From NCBI GenBank assembly GCA_037954665.1, contig JBBMOL010000284.1:248001-312000 (forward strand): a stretch of 64,000 nucleotides of DNA, read 5' to 3'. Below are positions 59,601-64,000 of the stretch, piece by piece. The notes beneath the pieces were generated by a model that did not search any database, was not told the DNA's origin, and saw only the letters and a program-made list of their open reading frames with translations. Made by a program: the position numbers and the translations under genes. Source of the DNA: Laguncularia racemosa (lineage: Eukaryota > Streptophyta > Magnoliopsida > Myrtales > Combretaceae). Position 1 is the stretch's first letter. The number at the start of each line of letters is the position of its first letter.

Positions 59601-62600
59601 TTTGTAGATACAGAAATATGAGCTTATTTATTTATTTATTTTTATTCATCGTCTCTTCAGATAAATACAATTGAACCATTGATTACTGGATTACAAGAAA
59701 CCTTGCCAAAATCTATTGGATTGCTTCCTTTTGATGGAGGGGTAACAGGTTTGGTGACTAAACTGTTCTATTATTTGTTTTGTTTTCTTAATGTTCAATT
59801 GGATACTTAAATTTAGCTCTAATCGGTGTAATATTCAGATATATGTATGAATAGTTGAGAAAATATATAGCCTTTCCACGTGATGGGTTGGCTAGAAGAT
59901 TCTCAATATTGTTTACTATTAAGTTAGAATTATTTGTACACTGTAACTTTATTATGTTGTGAAGTTTTGAGTCTTTTTGAATGTAAGGGCATCGACCTAT
60001 GCAATAGCTGTGTTCCAGTGTTTGATACCACTACAATGCCTCTTACTATGCTCCTACTATATTACATATTTCTGTGATTTAATATGCTCTATTGAATTAC
60101 AAAGAAATCTGAAATTAAACATTAAAAATCATAAATGTATTGATATTTATGACTAATTTTCTTATGGACAGCTATTCTTATTGGAAGTGCCTAGTTGTAG
60201 CTTGTAAGTTTCGTGGCATCTTGATACTCTTTCCCTTCATTTTGGGTTTATAATTTTGGAGTGCAACTGCCTAAGCCTAGTGGATGATGACTTTGAATGT
60301 ATGACTGAACCTCCTCAAATTTTTTCTGGTACTTTCCAAGGTCAAAGGCGAAATTGATGTACTTGTTGAACTTAGGAAGGCATGAACTCAAGCTGATTTC
60401 TATGAGTGCCTTGTTTGTGCTCATTCAATTCACTCAGTGACTTTTCAGAAGATAAAAAGAAGAAAAAAGAGAATAAACTAGTCTCCAAATTTTTGGCTGC
60501 CCTGGAGCTTCATTAGTCATACAACAACACATCACACAAGCCTTCTTCCCACTAAGTGGGATCGCCTATGCGAATCCTCATCCACCATCTTGCTCTATCA
60601 CAAACCATATCTAGAGTTTCATTAGCCGAGAAAATAAAAGTATCCTTTTCCATTTTTGGGGAGACATGCTAACATGAATCATTAGAATAGTAGATGAACT
60701 ATTTCTGTTAGTTCTTGAGCTTTCCTTCTTGCTTAAAATCCAATCACCTAGAAAACCATGCTATCAGCAAGTCACTGGCAGAGAGATTGTGCCAAAAAGA
60801 CGATATGTCTGAGAAATAATTTTTAATGCAATAACTGTGTGAACCTACATATTATGAATGCTGGAAACCTCATCGTGCACTCACAGGAGGAAGTTTGAAA
60901 TACTGGATAACTGATATTGCTCTCTAGCATACATGTCTGAGATGACTAACTCTAAATCAATAAACCCTGTTTGATCTTGTGTTCTCTAAGGAGCAAGATG
61001 CACTCATAATTTGACAAGAGTCTGCATGTCCTACATGGATTGATTTTCCACTTTGGATTTGTTTTATTTTGATGTGAACTCTAGTGGCCATTTTATTCTG
61101 GTACATTTCATTCTTGTAATGTGCACGAATATATTTTTTTTTCCCGCTCTGTAGGTTGTATGAGGCTTATCAAAGAACAACTTAACTGGGGCAAGAAATT
61201 AGAGCTCAAGGCAGAGGTTCTCCAGGGAACCAAGGAAATTGGTAGTGTCCTCTATTTGATTGGGCTTCTTGATATTGCACTGGTCAGTATTATGAATTTT
61301 GTCTTTTCAATAATCATATCTTTCTGAAGGGACGTTGAATGAGCAAATAGACCTTGATTGCCTGAATACATAGGCAAGCTTGGGCTACTTACATGATTCT
61401 GCAATTCAATTCCTAAAAAATTGTTTGTTCAATGTGCACCCTTAACTTCTCAAAATCGGTTGATTATGCCTCTGAACTCCTCCAAATGGACGAAAAAGGA
61501 AAAAAACTTTTTGAGAAAGTTGTTCGCAACCTCCATTTTGTTAAAGTAGAATGAACTACACATGATAATGCTAATAGCCTTAAGGATGCATTTGGAGGTC
61601 TAATATTGCACAATTGGGAAAGTACTATAAGATATTTGCTTACAGAACAAACTTAAGTTACTGTATTCACAGTTATTGGACAGATCATGTTTATTGATAA
61701 ATCTGGCTGGCTTGCACCTTCTATTTGATCTAAAATCTTCCTGAAGATCATATGCCTAAAGGGGAAAAAAGAACAGTTGGTACTCAGTAATGGTATTATT
61801 TCCCAGAATATCCAAGAGCTGTGATACTATGGCAGCTCTCGATCCCTTAAAACTATCTTTTATGGTAATTGGGCAAGCATCCTGAAGCGAGCTCCTTATA
61901 TATTTGTAAATGCTGCATGTGTCACAGAGAGAGATAGATACCACACGTTTCATGCAAACAGCTCCATGGTTGGGTTTAATTCCTGGAGAAGATGGACAGA
62001 TACTACAATCTCAGGACAGTGGAGGGGGTAGCCCAATAGTGAATCTTTTTAAATCTGCAACTGCAGCCACTGTTTCTAAACCTGGGTGCCCAAATCCTGC
62101 CTCCTTCCATACAATGGCAAAACAGGCTGAAGCTGCAGGTATCATCAATCAATATAAGGTTTATGTTTATTATCTCATAATATCTCATTTACCTAGTTAA
62201 ATTGAAGTTGAATTTAGAGCTATTTGAGTTGCAAGCTATAATAGACTCATTACTTTCCCAGAGAAAACATCCATGCCTAGCCAATACTCCCCTTTCAATG
62301 CATGTGTTGGAACCCATTTGAGGACATGGAATATCTACATAGAATTCTATTATCTAAAAGAAATATTTAAAGAGATGGAGCATTCAGGAGTGACTGCAGA
62401 TGGATGGCTGACATCATGGAATTAGCAATTGAAATGAGAAATAGCTGAGATATGCCTGAATTATGAGACTTGATTTCATCTTGAGTGTTGAACTATAAAA
62501 ATTTTAAAATGAAATCTGTAAGTATCAGTACATATATGAAGCACCTGTTTTGATCAACCGTATATATTGGTAGAGAGACAATATTGCTCTAGAGATCAAT

Positions 62601-64000
62601 CAATAATGACTGCTTGTGGCATGTAACTTAACAGTGTTCTTGCATTAACTTGCTGTCATTTCATTCTTTCCCCCTTCTAGTAACGGCCTTTCTGCCACGA
62701 GTGACTATACAAGTACAATATTTCATCAGTTAATAGCTTTTAATGCACTTGACTGCAGATTTGCTGTACAAGGCTAACCTCAACACTGGAAGCGTCCTGG
62801 AATATGCTCTTGCCTTTACGAGTGCTGCACTAGATAAATATTGCAGTAAATGGAGTGCTGCACCTAAGACAGGCTTTGTTGACATCACAACCTCAAAGGA
62901 CTTCTATCGAATCTACAGTGGCCTTCAAATCGTAAGAACAGTTTACAGTATTGTGTAAATCAAGTTGTTTCAATTTTTGCATTCATGGTTGATGACCAGA
63001 GTACTGGTGTGTCTATTGCAGTCTTTAGCTAAACGTTTGTATTTGAGTTGACTATGCTATCCTTGTACCACCATGATACCTCCCTCTTTGCATCAAGTGG
63101 TATTGGATGTACAGATTTGATTTTCTCATGCCGTGCCTGCTGTTCTCCCTTTCAACAAACAAAAATGCTCTTAGTTTCTATCTGTGTCTTTTGTATTCCT
63201 ACCCATGTGACAAAAAATGCTATCATTGAAAACAATGCCCTGACCCATCCTTATAAGATTCTAATAACTCTCTTACATAATCTATACTCAATTATGATGT
63301 CAGTCAAAATATCGTTTTTCATATTGAGTTGATATCCCCCAACAAATGATTCTTTTATCTAATTCTATCAAATCCTGAGTACTCTGATATTTTCATCAGT
63401 TCACTTTTTTTTTAATTCCCTTTTTTCCCCCACTGTAGGGATATTTGGAGGACTCTGTTCAAGTTCCCTCACCAAATTTTGAAGTTCTTGGTGATTCAGT
63501 TGCCTGGGGTGGCTGTACTGTAATATACCTGCTTGGGCAACAGTTGCACTTTGAGCTGTTTGATTTCTCATATCAGGTCCTGAATGTTGCGGAAGTGGAG
63601 GATGCATCTATTGGACAAATGCAGAGGAATTCGCAATTGGTTCAGGTACTAAACTTGAACTTCATTCTTCAAAAACTTCTGCAGGATCATACACGTCATC
63701 GGGTTATTTCATACATCTTTCAATGCTGCTGAGTTTCTTTCTGTGTACATACATATTCTTACTTTTTCTTATATCCCTTGCTATATTCAATAGAGTTGTG
63801 CCAGAGCCATGATCCCGTGTTTGTTGTGATTGTAATTGCAGGGGTGGGAGGCATTGTTGGAGGCCATGAAGAAAGCTAGGAGGTTAAATAATCATGTATT
63901 CTCCATGTTAAAAGCGCGGTGTCCTCTTGAAGACAAGACGGCTTGTGCGATTAAGCAGAGCGGTGCTCCTCTTCACAGGATAAAGTTCGAGAACACGGTG
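38624..64000 (+). CDS. PIR: PIR/SRA1 (PIROGI, CYFIP family), subunit of the SCAR/WAVE actin-regulating complex; last few codons beyond window
   Basis: Thirty exons join in frame to 3828 bases (1276 codons) with no stop; the Arabidopsis protein has about 1280 residues, so only the last codons are missing. The protein starts Met-Ala-Val-Pro-Val-Glu-Glu-Ala-Ile and is recognisable as CYFIP/Sra-1 throughout, for example Trp-Ala-Ile-Leu-Leu-Asn-Leu-His, Arg-Ala-Glu-His-Asp-Asp-Phe, Phe-Phe-Tyr-Lys-Leu-Ser-Phe-Phe-Leu-His, Ile-Lys-Phe-Glu-Asn-Thr-Val. In plants it links active ROP GTPases to SCAR and so to ARP2/3, shaping trichomes and pavement cells. Introns 9 and 11 look U12-type. Intron 2 holds a LINE fragment and intron 18 a whole copia element; neither disturbs coding. 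All other introns are GT-AG. Exon coordinates are in the two entries that follow. Confidence 0.95.
39569..40470 (-). mobile_element. 5'-truncated LINE fragment in PIR intron 2
   Basis: The minus strand has a 208-codon open stretch (39709-40335) with a zf-RVT domain: Trp-Leu-Pro-Ser-Gly-Pro-Leu just before it (near 40420), Phe-Ser-Ile-Lys-Ser-Ala-Tyr, Pro-Arg-His-Ser-Tyr-Ile-Leu-Trp-Leu and Cys-Tyr-Phe-Cys...Asn-His-His-His-Leu-Phe-Phe. It is closed at 39569-39578 by a T run that is the poly(A) tail. It is antisense to PIR. I saw no clear target duplication and the upper edge is approximate. Confidence 0.8.
44739..44878 (+). other. PIR: PIR intron 9: U12-type GT-AG intron
   Basis: The donor is GTATCCTTTT, the U12 consensus, and TCCTTAAC at 44861-44868 is a perfect U12 branch site. 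Its adenosine lies about 11 bases before the exon. The intron is 140 bases with no U2-type polypyrimidine tract. It would be removed by the minor (U11/U12) spliceosome. Confidence 0.9.
45578..46056 (+). other. PIR: PIR intron 11: U12-type AT-AC intron
   Basis: No GT-AG pair keeps the frame here. Taking ATATCCTTT as donor and CTCAC as acceptor restores the family sequence across the join (Glu-Ala-Gln-Asp-Tyr-Gln-Arg-His-Tyr). TTCCTTAAC at 46039-46047 is the U12 branch consensus, with its adenosine 10 bases before the acceptor C. All three signals match the rare AT-AC class. Confidence 0.93.
49759..49981 (+). repeat. 5' LTR of copia 2
   Basis: It begins TGTAGAAAAG and ends TTCTTCA, directly before the primer-binding site. 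It carries TATATATA near 49926, the likely TATA region. Confidence 0.95.
49982..49993 (+). promoter_or_regulatory. Primer-binding site (tRNA-iMet) of copia 2
   Basis: TGGTATCAGAGC matches the initiator tRNA-Met site and starts on the base after the LTR. Confidence 0.95.
50150..51150 (+). pseudogene. Copia 2 gag remnant
   Basis: Frames from 50150, 50199, 50521 and 50801 cover a UBN2-type gag (Leu-His-Gly-His-Asn-Phe-Leu-Gln-Trp-Ser; Phe-Leu-Leu-Gly-Leu-Asn near 50655). The zinc knuckle near 50868-50925 has lost two of its ligands: the second Cys reads Phe and the last Cys reads Tyr. At least two frameshifts break the frame. Confidence 0.8.
53985..54460 (+). mobile_element. 3'-terminal fragment of another LTR element nested in copia 2
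   Basis: Copia RT-RNase H reading is lost at about 53985 and resumes at 54461 (Gly-Leu-Leu-Leu-Lys-Lys-Ser-Glu-Asn). Between them lies a coding-like tail ending in TGA near 54056. Next comes a purine tract GGAAGGGGGGA and then TGATGCCC...GGCTATCA, which looks like one LTR of about 400 bp with TATAAAGA at 54292-54299. TGACGTGG occurs twice upstream of that box (54204-54211 and 54263-54270). The family was not recognised and no target duplication was found. Confidence 0.5.
54490..54523. repeat. Perfect 15-bp inverted repeat with 4-base loop
   Basis: GTGAAGTAGAGATCT, loop ACAC, then AGATCTCTACTTCAC. The left arm is ordinary copia RNase H coding DNA (Glu-Val-Glu-Ile-Tyr-Thr-Asp). The right arm is an inverted copy of it and replaces the codons expected next. 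Confidence 0.95.
54949..54957 (+). promoter_or_regulatory. Polypurine tract of copia 2
   Basis: GAGGGGGAG lies directly before the 3' LTR (TGTAAAAAAG). Confidence 0.85.
54958..55182 (+). repeat. 3' LTR of copia 2
   Basis: It is 225 bp, begins TGTAAAAAAG and ends TTCTTCA, and is followed by the TCTTG duplication and then by PIR intron sequence. Confidence 0.95.
55857..64000 (+). other. PIR: PIR exons 19-30 (exon map)
   Basis: Exons: 55857-55933, 56026-56128, 57245-57364, 57461-57604, 58879-59028, 59119-59262, 59661-59748, 61155-61282, 61928-62138, 62759-62931, 63439-63645, 63842-64000 (open at the edge). Phases match at each join. The final exon reads through Leu-Lys-Ala-Arg-Cys-Pro to Phe-Glu-Asn-Thr-Val, close to the usual end of plant PIR. 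The introns show no other gene. Confidence 0.9.

Overview
The window is nuclear DNA of a dicotyledonous plant. It has spliced genes with long AT-rich introns, a TIR-type NLR resistance gene (a class absent from grasses), plant Ty1/copia elements primed by initiator-tRNA-Met, a Ty3 element with the second RNase H domain typical of the Tat lineage, and two conserved plant housekeeping genes. Long introns full of transposons suggest a medium-sized genome, perhaps of a woody eudicot, but the sequence alone does not name the species.

Layout. 1-9865: the 3' part of a Ty3/Tat retrotransposon (gag-protease, RT, double RNase H, integrase, a ~45-bp tandem array, polypurine tract and a ~2.1-kb 3' LTR). 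It sits inside the RNase H region of an older copia element whose remainder runs to about 11.3 kb. 11.3-23.4 kb: an NLR region, with a relic NLR exon at 11.35 kb, then a four-exon TIR-NBS-LRR gene (14033-18148) with a decayed second copy of its third exon. Its reading frame ends six bases inside the 5' LTR of a degenerate copia element (18138-23372, target duplication TTAGG). 23.4-26.1 kb: two LINE remnants on the minus strand, one apparently inserted in the other.

27.3-36.3 kb: an intact 13-exon gene for the plastid transcription protein pTAC3/PAP1 (931 aa, SAP domain). 38.6 kb to the end: 30 exons of PIR/SRA1 (CYFIP family, SCAR/WAVE complex), 1276 codons in frame and probably lacking only the last few residues. 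Intron 2 of PIR holds an antisense LINE fragment. Intron 18 holds a second, younger copia element (49754-55187, target duplication TCTTG), itself interrupted by a piece of another LTR element. Introns 9 and 11 of PIR carry U12-type splice signals, one GT-AG and one AT-AC.

The genes do not form one pathway: NLR immunity, plastid transcription and actin nucleation are unrelated neighbours. The common theme is transposon insertion. The two essential-type genes took insertions only in introns and keep every reading frame, whereas the NLR gene lost its 3' end. I found no clearly new system. The most unusual items are the paired U12 introns, the higher-order tandem array and tRNA-like segment in the Tat element, the retrotransposon-supplied stop codon of the NLR, and a templated inverted insertion inside the intron-18 copia.
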